DNA of 58,035 bases from Spirochaetota bacterium (GCA_035477215.1 DATIKU010000037.1:1-58035); one strand, 5' to 3'; shown: positions 23,039 to 32,324, counted from the first letter of the stretch. Translations and numbers: made by a program. Notes: generated by a model not told the origin, from the sequence alone.

Positions 23039-25202
23039 GGGCCTGCCTCAGCGGAATCCATATCGCTATCCTGGTGCTCCGGCCCGGGCCGGAACAGAAC
23101 CCCGCCTCTCCGCCGAGCGCCTCCGCGCGCTGACGCAGATTCGAGAGGCCGAAGCCTTTTTTCAACTCATCCACCCGCGCCGGGTCGAAACCGACGCCGT
23201 CGTCCTCCACCGCAAGGACCACGGCACCGCCCGTTCCGGGACGCGAAAGCTCTATGTTGACGCTCCCCGCACCGGAATGTCGTATGATGTTGGAAACAAT
23301 CTCCTGTGTCATGCGGTACAGGTTGACCTCGATGTCGTGCGACAGCTTGCCGGCGGAGAGATTCAGGCTCGTCGTGATGCCGCTGGCCTCCAGATAGTTC
23401 TTGGCATACCAGCGAATTGCGGCCTCGAGCCCCAGGTCGCTCAGGATCGAGGGGTAAAGCCCCATATAGACCTCCCCCAGCTCCTGGCTCGCCTTGTCGA
23501 TGAACTGCAGGCCCATTTCGAAACGATCGCCGTACTTCCGGCGGTCTTTCTGAAAGGCGCAGAAATTGAGCTTGGCCGCGATGATGGTCTGGCCCACGCC
23601 GTCGTGCAGGTCGCGCGCGACCTTCTGCCGCTCCTGTTCCTGCGAGATCATGATCTCCCGCGACAGCCGCTTGATCTCCTCGCCCGCCCTCCGGTGTTCG
23701 GTGATGTCTTTAACGAAAACCGCCAGCCGGGAAACCGAGCCGTCGCGGTCCTCTATCGGATAAACGTAATCATCGAAAAAGCTTTCCGCCCCTCCGTGCT
23801 CGAAATGCACCGGACACGCGGTTCGCAGGGACTCCTCAATCCGCCCCCTGAACAGCTCGGCGATATCGGGCGGCATGAAGTCGTACACACAGTGGCCGGC
23901 GAGCTCATCGAGCTTTCTCCCCAGGTCCTTCGCCAGCGTCTTATTGGCGGCGAGGATGTTCCCCTTCACGTCGACCAGGAAGAGCGCCTCGGGATTGGCG
24001 TTGATGAGGGTCCGCAGCGTCCGCTCGCCCTCGCGCAGGGCCTCCTCGGCCTGCCTGCGCTCCATGATGTCGCGCGCGATCCCGACGGTGCCGTATACCT
24101 CATTGCGTTCGTTACGAATCGGCATCTTAACCGTCTCGATCCACACCTCCCGGCCCGAGCGGCCGGTGATTCTTTCTTCTATGAGTAGCTTCCTTCCCGA
24201 GCGAATGACCTCCGCATCGTCTCTTAGAAACTTCACCGCGTATTCCGCGGGCCATATATCGAGATCGTTCTTGCCGATAACCTCATCCCTGGGAAATCCG
24301 CTCGCTTCCTCGAAGGCATGGTTCACCGCTATGTAGCTGCCCGATGAGTCCTTCAACCACGCCATGTCCGGGATATTGTCAAGCAGCGCCTTCTGCTGCC
24401 GGCTTATTTCATCGATCCGGATCTCCGCGGTCTTTTGCTCCGTGATGTCGCGGATCGAACCTTCACTGCCCGTATCCCGGCCGGAGGCGTCCCGAACCAC
24501 CTGCTCGCTGATCGACGCCCAGAAAATGTCGCCGTCTTTCTTTCGCAACTGCGCCTCGAAGTTTTCCAGATACCCCTGCCCGCCGAGAATACAGAGGGCC
24601 GCGGCGCGGCGGTCGCGGTTCACGTACAGCGTGGCGACGTCCCTGCCCAGAAGCTCCCCGGGGGGGAATCCGGCGACCCGTTCGACCGAAGGGGAAATCA
24701 GCACGATGGTGCCGTTCGTATCGGTCTGGAAGAAGACGTCGCGGATGTTATCGAACAGCCTGCGGTATTTCTCCTCGCTTGCGCGCAGTCTGCGGTCCAG
24801 GGAGTGACGATAGAGGACCATCTCGATCGAGATGAGGAGCTCCGCGTCGCTGACCGGTTTGAGGATGTAGCCATAAGGCCCTGCAGCCCGCGCGCGGCGC
24901 ACCGTGTTTTCATCAGCGTGGGAGGTAACATAAAGGACCGGAATATCATACAGATCATTGATGCGGCGCGCCGCGTCGATTCCGCTCTGACCGTTATCGA
25001 GTACGATATCCATCAGGACGATATCGGGAGAGAGCTCGCCCGTTTTCGCAACCGCCTCGTCCGCATCGGCAACCGTCGCGAGCACACGGTACCCCCGCTG
25101 TGCAAGGACCGCCGCGATGTCCATCGCGATGATGGACTCGTCCTCCACGATGATAACGCCCGCCCCTTCCATGTTCGCCGTATGCACCATCGCCTCCGGC
25201 AT
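23031..25202 (-). CDS. Receiver-PAS-HisKA_3 histidine kinase
   Basis: A soluble kinase of 723 residues from ATG 25202, chosen because GGGGAGG lies seven bases upstream and the promoter at 25384-25412 excludes the longer frame. An N-terminal receiver has Asp65 (IVLMDIVLDNGQSG) and Lys in YGYILKPVSD. Three PAS domains follow, with a PAC motif after each (EGSIRDITEQ, GTVGIARDIMERRQA, RLAVFVKDITEHRRA). The kinase core is of the HisKA_3 type (RQKVARDLHDGVGQTIIAAK), with an ATPase domain (VEDDGVGFDPARV, GFGLSNLRQRAEAL). No membrane segment is present, so the signal is intracellular. No haem or FAD motif can be named with confidence. Confidence 0.93.
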   Translation of the reverse strand: MPEAMVHTANMEGAGVIIVEDESIIAMDIAAVLAQRGYRVLATVADADEAVAKTGELSPDIVLMDIVLDNGQSGIDAARRINDLYDIPVLYVTSHADENTVRRARAAGPYGYILKPVSDAELLISIEMVLYRHSLDRRLRASEEKYRRLFDNIRDVFFQTDTNGTIVLISPSVERVAGFPPGELLGRDVATLYVNRDRRAAALCILGGQGYLENFEAQLRKKDGDIFWASISEQVVRDASGRDTGSEGSIRDITEQKTAEIRIDEISRQQKALLDNIPDMAWLKDSSGSYIAVNHAFEEASGFPRDEVIGKNDLDIWPAEYAVKFLRDDAEVIRSGRKLLIEERITGRSGREVWIETVKMPIRNERNEVYGTVGIARDIMERRQAEEALREGERTLRTLINANPEALFLVDVKGNILAANKTLAKDLGRKLDELAGHCVYDFMPPDIAELFRGRIEESLRTACPVHFEHGGAESFFDDYVYPIEDRDGSVSRLAVFVKDITEHRRAGEEIKRLSREIMISQEQERQKVARDLHDGVGQTIIAAKLNFCAFQKDRRKYGDRFEMGLQFIDKASQELGEVYMGLYPSILSDLGLEAAIRWYAKNYLEASGITTSLNLSAGKLSHDIEVNLYRMTQEIVSNIIRHSGAGSVNIELSRPGTGGAVVLAVEDDGVGFDPARVDELKKGFGLSNLRQRAEALGGEAGFCSGPGRSTRIAIWIPLRQAHE

Positions 25203-25383
25203 CCGCCCGCCTCCCCGTTCCCCGGGGGCCCGCATGGCTTCCCGCGCATAAGAGATACCATCAAATTCCCCGCGGGAGCCGACGACCTGTTTACTGCGTA
25301 CAACCGCGATCCCGCGCATCCGTATAACCCGCATGGCACGGGCAGGCGGCACGGATAACGCGGAAATTTTCCGCTTCTTTCGA

Positions 25384-25412
25384 AGTGTACCCCCCGGGAC
25401 GCGGTCTGTCAA
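25384..25412 (-). promoter_or_regulatory. Strong sigma-70-type promoter of the kinase/regulator operon
   Basis: On the minus strand a perfect TTGACA (25412-25407) and TACACT (25389-25384) have a 17-base spacer. Transcription should start near 25377, giving a leader of about 175 bases. Between here and the divergent gene at 25537 I see no convincing plus-strand promoter. Confidence 0.7.
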
Positions 25413-25536
25413 ATCATTTCATGGCCGGGGCGCGGTTGAAATTGTATTGACTATTCATAATTCGATGAAACATTGAAGGGCGGAGGCCGTCTTCCCCGGC
25501 GGGACGCCCCGGCCCATAAGCGACAAGGAGCGCGTC

Positions 25537-26601
25537 ATGGAAGCACCATCGTTCATCCCCGCGGCCGAAGCGATATCCGCGCCGTGGTGGCTATTCGAGT
25601 CGCTCGGCATCATCGCGCTTTCGGTGCATTTTATATTTATCAACATTGTCGTTGGCGGAAGCCTCATCGCGATCGGATCGCGCATTGCGGCGCGTTTCCG
25701 CGGAGAAAACACATCGCCGTACATTCCGCACGGAATCACGACGGCGCTGGCGCTCGGCATCAACTTCGGTGTGGCGCCGCTCCTTTTTACGCAGGTGCTC
25801 TACGGGCATCTGCTGTACACCAGCTCTATCCTCATGGCCGCCTTCTGGATTTCTATCATCCCGCTTCTCATCGTCGCTTACTACGGCGCCTACATCCATA
25901 CCGGTGGCGACGGCCGCGGCGCCCTCAGGAGCGCCGCACTCGCCTTCTCGACCCTGGCGCTCCTTTACATCGCGTTCATCTTCGTCAATAATATGACGCT
26001 CATGCTCCAGCCGCAGGTCTGGAAGGCATTTTTCGCAAACCGCGCCGGTACAATCCTTAACCTGGGCGATCCGACGATAATACCGCGCTACCTGCACTTT
26101 CTCATCGCCTCGGTGGCCGTTGCGGGGCTTTTCAGCGCGCTTATGGCCCGGCGCGCGGCGGGTGTGGCCGTCGGCCGGGATGTCCGGAAGGGCCTGCGCA
26201 TATTCGCCTTCGCAACGTTCGTACAGGTCTTCGCCGGGCTCTGGTTCCTGGCGTCCCTTCCGGAAAAAGCCATGCTTCTGTTCCTCGGCGGTGACACGAT
26301 CTTTACGATTATACTCGCGCTCGGCGTTGTCCTCGCCATCGCATCCATCGTTTTCGCGCTGCGCGGCCGCGTCATCCCCGCAACCGCGGCCCTGGTCGCG
26401 ATAATCTTCCTTATGGTCGTCAACAGGGCCAACCTCCGGAGCGCGTATATCAGGGAATTCTCCGACCCGGCCAGGCTCCACCTCGAACCGCAATACGGTG
26501 TGATGACGCTCTTTCTTGTCGCGGTCATCGGCATGACATACGCGCTGTGGCGCATGATCGGAATGCTGCCGGTCTCGGAAGAGGGGAGGAAAGGGCGGTG
26601 A
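25537..26601 (+). CDS. Cytochrome bd-like integral membrane subunit
   Basis: A 354-residue membrane protein with about eight hydrophobic segments. Near the N-terminus LFESLGIIALSVHFIFINIV followed by GGSL places a His in the first helix, as in CydA-like proteins. The partner gene at 26598 has the matching pattern (ISILHVYIAHFAVGGGLF). The two are thus related halves, as in cytochrome bd-superfamily pairs. The CydA quinol-loop signature is not visible. It overlaps the cytochrome gene by 4 bases (GTGA), so both are co-translated. The ribosome site AAGGAG is good. I place it in the bd-oxidase superfamily in a broad sense; the substrate is unknown. It lies divergent from a two-component system. 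Confidence 0.7.
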   Translation: MEAPSFIPAAEAISAPWWLFESLGIIALSVHFIFINIVVGGSLIAIGSRIAARFRGENTSPYIPHGITTALALGINFGVAPLLFTQVLYGHLLYTSSILMAAFWISIIPLLIVAYYGAYIHTGGDGRGALRSAALAFSTLALLYIAFIFVNNMTLMLQPQVWKAFFANRAGTILNLGDPTIIPRYLHFLIASVAVAGLFSALMARRAAGVAVGRDVRKGLRIFAFATFVQVFAGLWFLASLPEKAMLLFLGGDTIFTIILALGVVLAIASIVFALRGRVIPATAALVAIIFLMVVNRANLRSAYIREFSDPARLHLEPQYGVMTLFLVAVIGMTYALWRMIGMLPVSEEGRKGR

Positions 26602-29258
26602 ACTATCCGACATGGGAAACCGGTTTTTTAAGCGGCGGCTCGCTCATCGCCCTCATCTCCATACTGCACGTCTATATCGCGCACTTCGCGGTCGGAGGGG
26701 GACTGTTCATCTGGTTGACCGAGCGCAAGGCCCTCCGCGAGGGGAGCGCCCCTCTCGAAGAGTATCTGAGAAGGCACAACCGGTTTTTCCTTCTGCTCAC
26801 GATGATCTTCGGCGGCGTGTCGGGCGTCGGCATCTGGTTCATCATCGGTCTTGTCAGTCCCGCCGCCACCTCCACGCTCATCCACAACTTCGTCTTCGCC
26901 TGGGGCATCGAGTGGACATTCTTCCTGGGCGAGATCGCGGCGCTCCTTATCTATCATCATTACTTCGACGCCATGAAGCGCCACCTGCGTCTCAAGATGG
27001 CATTCCTCTATTTCGTCTTCGCATGGATGAGCCTTCTCGTCGTCAACGGCATCATTAGCTTCATGCTCACACCCGGCGACTGGCCGGCGACTGGCGACTT
27101 CTGGGACGGTTTCCTCAACCCCGGCTTCATCCCCTCCACCGTCTTCCGCTCGTTCATCGCGTTCATGTTCGCCGGGCTCTTCGGCCATGTGACGGCCGTT
27201 CGGATGGAGGAGAGCGAGTTTCGCACTCGGATGATGCGCTACTGCACGAAGTGGCTGCTTTATCCCATGATCGGTCTTGCGCTCTCCGGCGCATGGTACT
27301 TCTACGCGCTTCCCGCCGACACGCGCTACACCGCCTTCATAGTCAATCCCGAGATGGATACCTTCGTCCGCACGCTCCTCGTCGCATCGGTCCTCATCTT
27401 CGCCGCGGGGCTCGCCCTTTCGCTGAAGAGCGGCCGGACCGTTCAGAAAACGATCACCGCGCTTTTGGTCCTCATCGGCCTGTCATGGATGGGGGGATTC
27501 GAGTATGTGCGGGAGATCAGCCGCAAGCCGTACGTCATCAGCGGCTACATGTATTCCACCTCGATCCTCGTGCAGGATGAAGAGCGCCTCAACCGCGAAG
27601 GGGTCCTTCCCAACGCGCGCTGGTCGACCGTGCGCGCCCTTACCGCGGATAACACGATGGAAGCGGGACGCGAGATCTACCGCATGCAGTGCTACCCCTG
27701 CCACACAACGGGCGGCATACGAAACGACATCATCCCGAAAACCCGTTCGTTCACCTACCTTGGCATGCGCTCCCAGCTCACCGGCCAGGGCAAGGCCAAA
27801 CCGTACATGCCGCGGTTCGTCGGCACGCAGGCCGAGAAGGAGGCCCTGGCCGCGTATATCGTCAAGGGCCTCAACGGCGGCACGCTCGACGCGCGCCCTG
27901 AACCGGTGAACATACTCCCGCTCGCCGACGCCGCCATACCGCCCTTCGATCCGAAAAACGACGACTATGTGCTCCTTGCATGGAGCGACCTCGGCATGCA
28001 CTGCGTGTCCGACAGTGATCCCTGGTTTGTCATCCTGCCGCCGGCGAGCACCCTCGAGGCCCTGCTCATCAAACGGGGATCGACCCCCGAGGTGGTGAGC
28101 GAAAACGTGGCCATTTCCTATGCGGTCGAGGCGGGATTCGAACGCCCGTCGAACCACGTGCGTTTCTGGGATTTTGCAGAAAATTATTTCGGGAAGAAAC
28201 TACAGCCCGGCACCGGACTGACGGGCAAAGGACTTGCCGGCACATTCACGCATAACGCCGAGAGCGTGTCGTTCGTCGCTGAAAAGATGCCGGTGCTTCC
28301 CTACGCCGACACGGGCGTGTTCAACCCTTATCCACTCATTGCGGTTCAGGCGAAGAGCACCGTAAGTGGCAAGGTGCTGGCCGCCACAAAAGCGGTGGCG
28401 CCGGTCTCGACCGAGATGGGCTGCCGAAACTGCCACGGCGGCCCCTGGCGCTGGAAAAATATTTCCGGAATCGCCGACGACACGGCGAAGGACATACTGC
28501 GCCGTCACGACCGGGGCAAGGGCACCGACCTCCTCGCCCGCGCCGCGAAGGGAAAGCCGCGTCTCTGCCAGTCATGCCACGCCGATCCCGCGATCGGGGC
28601 TTCCGGCGACGGCAAACGCCTGAACCTTTCGGCGGCTGTCCACGGCCTGCACGCCGGCTATATACCCGTGCGCGGCGCCGATGCCTGCGGCCTCTGCCAC
28701 CCGACGCATCTCACGGGAGCCACGCGCTTCGCCCGCGGCGTGCATGCTTCGGCGGGCATCACCTGTGTCAACTGTCACGGAGAGATGACCGATCACGCCA
28801 TCTCGCTCCTCAGGGCCGAGGAAAGCAAACGGACCGCAAAAATGCTCCTCAGGCACCTCGAACCCACGGCGGTCAAAACGAAGGCCGAAATAAATCCGCG
28901 AAAGCCCTGGATCAACGAACCCGACTGCCTGACCTGTCACGTCGATTTTAAAAAGCCGGCGTCCAAACCGTCCGCGTTCAACACATGGACCGCCGATGCC
29001 TCCGAACTCTACCGGAAGCGCACCGACAACACCGGGAGCCTGCGCTGTATCGCATGCCACAATTCGCCGCACGCGGAATATCCCGCACGCAATCCCTACA
29101 ACGCGCGCCGCGACAACATCCAGCCGCTCCAGTACGGTAAAATGCCGTATACCATCGGCGCCAACCGTTCGTGCGAGGTGTGCCACAAGGAAAAGAAAGA
29201 GTACGAGGTACACCACGAGAATATGCTCCGCTCGGTACGCCGCGTGATGCCGCAGTGA
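26598..29258 (+). CDS. bd-like membrane domain fused to an octahaem cytochrome c
   Basis: The start is GTG at 26598, overlapping the upstream stop. The 886 residues divide into a membrane part (about 8-325, eight or so helices, ISILHVYIAHFAVGGGLF near the start) and an exported part with eight CXXCH haem sites. These are at 365 (CYPCH), 609 (CRNCH), 657 (CQSCH), 697 (CGLCH), 723 (CVNCH), 777 (CLTCH), 817 (CIACH) and 859 (CEVCH). Between the first and second haems, LLAWSDLGMHCVSDSDPWFV and the following 140 residues form an LGMHC-type module seen in some multihaem cytochromes. The layout suggests electrons pass between a membrane haem b unit and periplasmic haem c chain. Whether it reduces oxygen or oxidises or reduces quinol with external partners is not decided by the sequence. 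Confidence 0.8.
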   Translation: MNYPTWETGFLSGGSLIALISILHVYIAHFAVGGGLFIWLTERKALREGSAPLEEYLRRHNRFFLLLTMIFGGVSGVGIWFIIGLVSPAATSTLIHNFVFAWGIEWTFFLGEIAALLIYHHYFDAMKRHLRLKMAFLYFVFAWMSLLVVNGIISFMLTPGDWPATGDFWDGFLNPGFIPSTVFRSFIAFMFAGLFGHVTAVRMEESEFRTRMMRYCTKWLLYPMIGLALSGAWYFYALPADTRYTAFIVNPEMDTFVRTLLVASVLIFAAGLALSLKSGRTVQKTITALLVLIGLSWMGGFEYVREISRKPYVISGYMYSTSILVQDEERLNREGVLPNARWSTVRALTADNTMEAGREIYRMQCYPCHTTGGIRNDIIPKTRSFTYLGMRSQLTGQGKAKPYMPRFVGTQAEKEALAAYIVKGLNGGTLDARPEPVNILPLADAAIPPFDPKNDDYVLLAWSDLGMHCVSDSDPWFVILPPASTLEALLIKRGSTPEVVSENVAISYAVEAGFERPSNHVRFWDFAENYFGKKLQPGTGLTGKGLAGTFTHNAESVSFVAEKMPVLPYADTGVFNPYPLIAVQAKSTVSGKVLAATKAVAPVSTEMGCRNCHGGPWRWKNISGIADDTAKDILRRHDRGKGTDLLARAAKGKPRLCQSCHADPAIGASGDGKRLNLSAAVHGLHAGYIPVRGADACGLCHPTHLTGATRFARGVHASAGITCVNCHGEMTDHAISLLRAEESKRTAKMLLRHLEPTAVKTKAEINPRKPWINEPDCLTCHVDFKKPASKPSAFNTWTADASELYRKRTDNTGSLRCIACHNSPHAEYPARNPYNARRDNIQPLQYGKMPYTIGANRSCEVCHKEKKEYEVHHENMLRSVRRVMPQ

Positions 29259-29280
29259 GTACCGCCGGTAGAGGGGGCAA

Positions 29281-29390
29281 GGGGTCAGAGCCTGTCTCCT
29301 CGTGGACCAGGGTCAGAGCATGACCATAGGGTACAATTCCCCGGAGGAAGCGTCTGTGGCCAGCGGAAACCTCTCCAAGGGGTCAGAGCC
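29281..29390. repeat. GGGGTCAGAG repeats left of the transposase gene
   Basis: Three copies point the same way: GGGGTCAGAGCC at 29281-29292, AGGGTCAGAGCATG at 29309-29322 and GGGGTCAGAGCC at 29379-29390. They lie between the cytochrome stop codon and the transposase. More copies occur at 30322-30379 and 32090-32147. Confidence 0.8.
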
Positions 29391-29478
29391 TTTTTTTCGC
29401 ACCTGCGCAAAAATCTTTTAACTTTTCCTCAACACCAAACGTTTATTCAGTGAATACCACCTTGCCATGGAGGTCATC

Positions 29479-30069
29479 ATGCCGCGTCCCAAACGAATAA
29501 CGACTCCCGGCGTCACGCACCACGTATTCTGTCGCTGTATTGAGAAGAAAACGCTCCTGCGCACCCCCTTCGCCTCCAACCTGTTGATACGGGTATTGCG
29601 AAAAACACAGGAAACATACAGCTTCGACCTTGTCGCCTATCAGATCATGGATAATCATTTTCATTTTATCATTCAAACAAGGGAGAACGAGGCATCCATC
29701 TCGACAATAATCCAGTACATTAAAGCGCGCTTTGCCGAAAACTACAACCGGGCGCGCGGAAGATGCGGCCCGTTCTGGAATGAGCGGTTCAAGGACACCG
29801 TGATCGAGCTGTCGGACAAACCCATGGTGTACCTGTTATGGTTGCTCTGGTATCTTGCCTTCAATCCGGTGAGGAAAAACCTGGCATCCAATCCGCGCGT
29901 CTATCCATATGGCAGCATCAGGAGCTATCTCGAAGAAGAGTACAATTCGCCTTTGAAGATAACGTTTCATGAATATTTTCTCGCGCTGGGCGATATTTTC
30001 GCGGACCGGGTGAAGGCATTTCTCTATTACGAGGAAGCGTACCGTCGGCGATTGGCGCTGCTTTTTTAA
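29479..30069 (+). CDS. REP-associated tyrosine transposase (Y1/RAYT family)
   Basis: A 196-residue Y1-type single-strand transposase. The HUH motif is NHFHFIIQT; the catalytic Tyr is likely in ARFAENYNRARGRCGPFWNE; RFKDTVIEL then VYLLWLLWYLAFNPVRKNL complete the family pattern. MPRPKRITTPGVTHHVFCRC is the typical N-terminus. I use ATG 29479 because GGAGG lies five bases upstream; ATG 29467 is inside that site. RAYTs act on REP/BIME palindromes that flank them, and here GGGGTCAGAG repeats do so, one pair forming a perfect hairpin (30324-30350). It is intact, so it may still be active. Confidence 0.9.
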   Translation: MPRPKRITTPGVTHHVFCRCIEKKTLLRTPFASNLLIRVLRKTQETYSFDLVAYQIMDNHFHFIIQTRENEASISTIIQYIKARFAENYNRARGRCGPFWNERFKDTVIELSDKPMVYLLWLLWYLAFNPVRKNLASNPRVYPYGSIRSYLEEEYNSPLKITFHEYFLALGDIFADRVKAFLYYEEAYRRRLALLF

Positions 30070-30321
30070 CTTACCGACGACAGCCAATCATAACGAATCC
30101 GGTCGAACCGGGCCTCTGCTCCGACCGGCAGACTTATTCCGTTTACATTTACGGATACTGTCAGTACCGTGCGCGTTTTATTCTACCGAACATTCTTTCC
30201 TGGAATCTTAGCACTTCGTTTAAGAGAAAAGCGACTGGATCGGTTTTATGTAGAGAGCAAATAGCTACAAAAATCACTGATATGACGCACGTTGCAAAAG
30301 AAGTTCGAAAAGGGGAATATT

Positions 30322-30379
30322 AGGGTCAGAGCCATTTTCATGCTCTGACCATTATGCAGCTCACCAGGGGTCAGAGCCC
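30322..30379. repeat. GGGTCAGAG repeats right of the transposase, one forming a hairpin
   Basis: GGTCAGAGC (30324-30332) and GCTCTGACC (30342-30350) are perfect inverted copies around a nine-base loop. A further direct copy, GGGGTCAGAGCC, is at 30367-30378. In 30070-30321 I see no gene or other structure. Confidence 0.8.
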
Positions 30380-30406
30380 TACTAAAAGCACCCCCTCGGC
30401 CCCTAC

Positions 30407-30434
30407 AAAAAAGAGCGCGGCAAACGCCGCGCTC
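30407..30434 (-). terminator. Rho-independent terminator of the porin gene
   Basis: On the minus strand the perfect stem GAGCGCGGC/GCCGCGCTC with a four-base loop is followed by TTTTTT. Confidence 0.9.
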
Positions 30435-30462
30435 TTCCGTACGTACAGACAGGAATGAAAGC

Positions 30463-31656
30463 TTAGAACTTAACTTCCGTCTTCACCCACAGGGTGTTGT
30501 CCCTGGCCGTTTCCTTTCCACCGCCAACAAGCTTCGCTTCAAGCTTCTGGGCCTGATACACGACCATCGCCTGGACGGCCTTGTTGAACTGGTACCCGAG
30601 ACCGGCATAGTAGGTGGTACCATCGACATCCTGAATAAAACCTCCAGTTGCGGCATCACTCTCGGTTGCACCAACAGCATACTTGCCGTAGAGAAGCACC
30701 GGAACGCCGACCGCTTCGGCCAGGTTGATGTTCGCCCAGATTTCATAGACGGTGTAATCAGCCTTCTGATTTACATTCTCAGAATCCCGCTCGCCTATTA
30801 AGTAGTTCGCACCAATTTTAAAAGACTTGTCGCTCCATGCAAGGCCGCCACCATAGTAGGTAACTTCATCGTCGTCTGCACCGACAGCAACGATGTCACG
30901 GGTGTGGTAGTACCCGTTTATGAAGAGTCCCTTGAGCGGGGTGATGCTGATCATGCCCCAGTAGGCCTTGTCGGTCAGCTTCTGGTCCTCGGTGTACCTG
31001 AATCCGTCGCCGTTGGAGTACATGCCGGTGAGGGTGACCATCTTCATGACGCTGAGGTCGGCCTTGACGCCCATGTCGGCCGAGCTGACGTCAAGCGAAT
31101 GGCTCTTCAGACCGGCGGTGTCACCTGTTTTACCAAGAAGATCGCCGCTCTTATCGATATAGTTGTTGTAGATGAAGCGCGCGCCATGCGTGCTATCGAT
31201 GATGCTGATAACCGGCGTTCCCACGATACCATACTGGATCTTAAGCTCGACCGGATCGAAATTCTGCTTCATCTCGACGTAGGCGAACTTGACGAACATG
31301 ATGTTATTGGCTTTCTCCGAAGCAGTAAGCTCGTCAAACTGGTCATCGGCATCATTATCTTTTCCAGCATACTCATTGATCGTACCAAGACCTGCGCCGT
31401 CAACCGTCACCCTGGCGCTCCACGCATCGTCGAACTTCTTGACGAAGGTGAGATAGGCGCGGGTGAGGCGCATGTTGTCGGCCTTCTCCTGCCCCGAGTC
31501 GCTCTTCACGTAATACGCGTAATCGAGAAACAATACACCGCTCACGTCAACGACGGGCTTGGGCTCCTCGGCCTTGGGTGCGTCCTGCGCAAATGCTGCG
31601 CCGGCAAACGCGAATACGGCCGCAACCAGAAGCGCTAATACTTTGCGTGACTTCAT
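30463..31656 (-). CDS. Porin-like outer-membrane protein
   Basis: This 397-residue protein starts at MKSRKVLALLVAAVFAFAGA; the ribosome site AGGAGGAATTACAC fixes the ATG at 31656, not the longer frame. A signal peptide ends at AFA. An acidic linker (APKAEEPKPVVDVSG) precedes a series of amphipathic strands (VLFLDYAYYVKSDSG, AYLTFVKKFDDAWSARVTVD, YGGGLAWSDKSFKIGANYLI, TYYAGLGYQFNKAVQAMVVY). The last strand is DNTLWVKTEVKF, ending in Phe as expected for assembly by Bam. No Cys is present. Codon use is less GC-rich than in neighbours, as for the protein at 1544. Substrate unknown. Single-gene unit with own promoter and terminator. Confidence 0.8.
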   Translation of the reverse strand: MKSRKVLALLVAAVFAFAGAAFAQDAPKAEEPKPVVDVSGVLFLDYAYYVKSDSGQEKADNMRLTRAYLTFVKKFDDAWSARVTVDGAGLGTINEYAGKDNDADDQFDELTASEKANNIMFVKFAYVEMKQNFDPVELKIQYGIVGTPVISIIDSTHGARFIYNNYIDKSGDLLGKTGDTAGLKSHSLDVSSADMGVKADLSVMKMVTLTGMYSNGDGFRYTEDQKLTDKAYWGMISITPLKGLFINGYYHTRDIVAVGADDDEVTYYGGGLAWSDKSFKIGANYLIGERDSENVNQKADYTVYEIWANINLAEAVGVPVLLYGKYAVGATESDAATGGFIQDVDGTTYYAGLGYQFNKAVQAMVVYQAQKLEAKLVGGGKETARDNTLWVKTEVKF

Positions 31657-31895
31657 GTGTAATTCCTCCTGAAACGATTTTAGTAAATGATTGGATTCTT
31701 CGCGCAACCGGAGAATGCGCATCGCTTTCCCGCCCTGGGCCGGAAATTTACGGCATTACCGGGTTTCGCGATACATCCATTATTCGGTCGGAACGCCGCA
31801 TACCGCTCCGGATCCCGCCGCACTCCCGTTTCATTGCGGGAGAGAAGCGGGGCCGCGTGGAAATACCGGCCGCCGGCCGGTAGACGCACAGGCTG
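31657..31895 (-). other. Long 5' untranslated leader of the porin gene
   Basis: About 240 bases separate the promoter start point from the ATG. The region folds: ACCGGCC-GGC-GGCCGGT at 31865-31881 and CTCCCG...CGGGAG at 31823-31842 are perfect stems. No reading frame with a ribosome site is visible. No known riboswitch class is recognised. Confidence 0.5.
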
Positions 31896-31901
31896 GCTGC
31901 G

Positions 31902-31930
31902 AGTCTACGAACGGCAAATTCGCATGTCAA
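31902..31930 (-). promoter_or_regulatory. Strong sigma-70-type promoter of the porin gene
   Basis: On the minus strand TTGACA (31930-31925) and TAGACT (31907-31902) have a 17-base spacer. Confidence 0.75.
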
Positions 31931-32089
31931 TGTGAAATTCCTATCAAGATCGGGTGAAATTTATGTTAAAAGTGCCGGCGTAAAGCACGAACCGAACGCT
32001 TTTTTCCTGATGGTATGATGGTATGATAGTACAAATTTTAACCAGCATATGAAATCATGGCATACTGTTTCGCCGCGATGTTACCGCAT

Positions 32090-32147
32090 GCTCTGACCCC
32101 ACTCCGACCCCCGGCAGGCCAACCCATCCCGCACATGCTCTGACCCC
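32090..32147. repeat. Inverted copies of the transposase-associated repeat
   Basis: GCTCTGACCCC occurs at 32090-32100 and again at 32137-32147, the reverse complement of GGGGTCAGAGC near the transposase 2 kb away. In 31931-32324 the only other feature seen is TGGTATGA twice in tandem at 32011-32026. Confidence 0.75.
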
Positions 32148-32324
32148 TTCCACCCCCATACCGGGCGCATAAATACGCCCGCGTGCGCATCCCCGTCCGC
32201 GGGCCGAAATTTACCGCAAATCCACGCCCCGCGCTAAAATTTTACTTTACGCGCGACTCTCCCGGCGCGACATATAGCTTTCCGGGGCGCAAACGCGTCA
32301 CGAAGATTGAAACGGAGCAATGCA

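Noticed and set aside
25203-25412. Longer N-terminus for the histidine kinase
   Set aside because: The frame would begin at the -35 of the promoter at 25384-25412; the receiver domain begins after the chosen ATG.
31657-31722. Longer N-terminus for the porin
   Set aside because: It would put 22 charged residues before a perfect signal peptide; the ideal ribosome site serves the internal ATG.
29281-32147. GGGGTCAGAG repeats as a CRISPR array
   Set aside because: Units are short, irregularly spaced and in both orientations, with a transposase between them.
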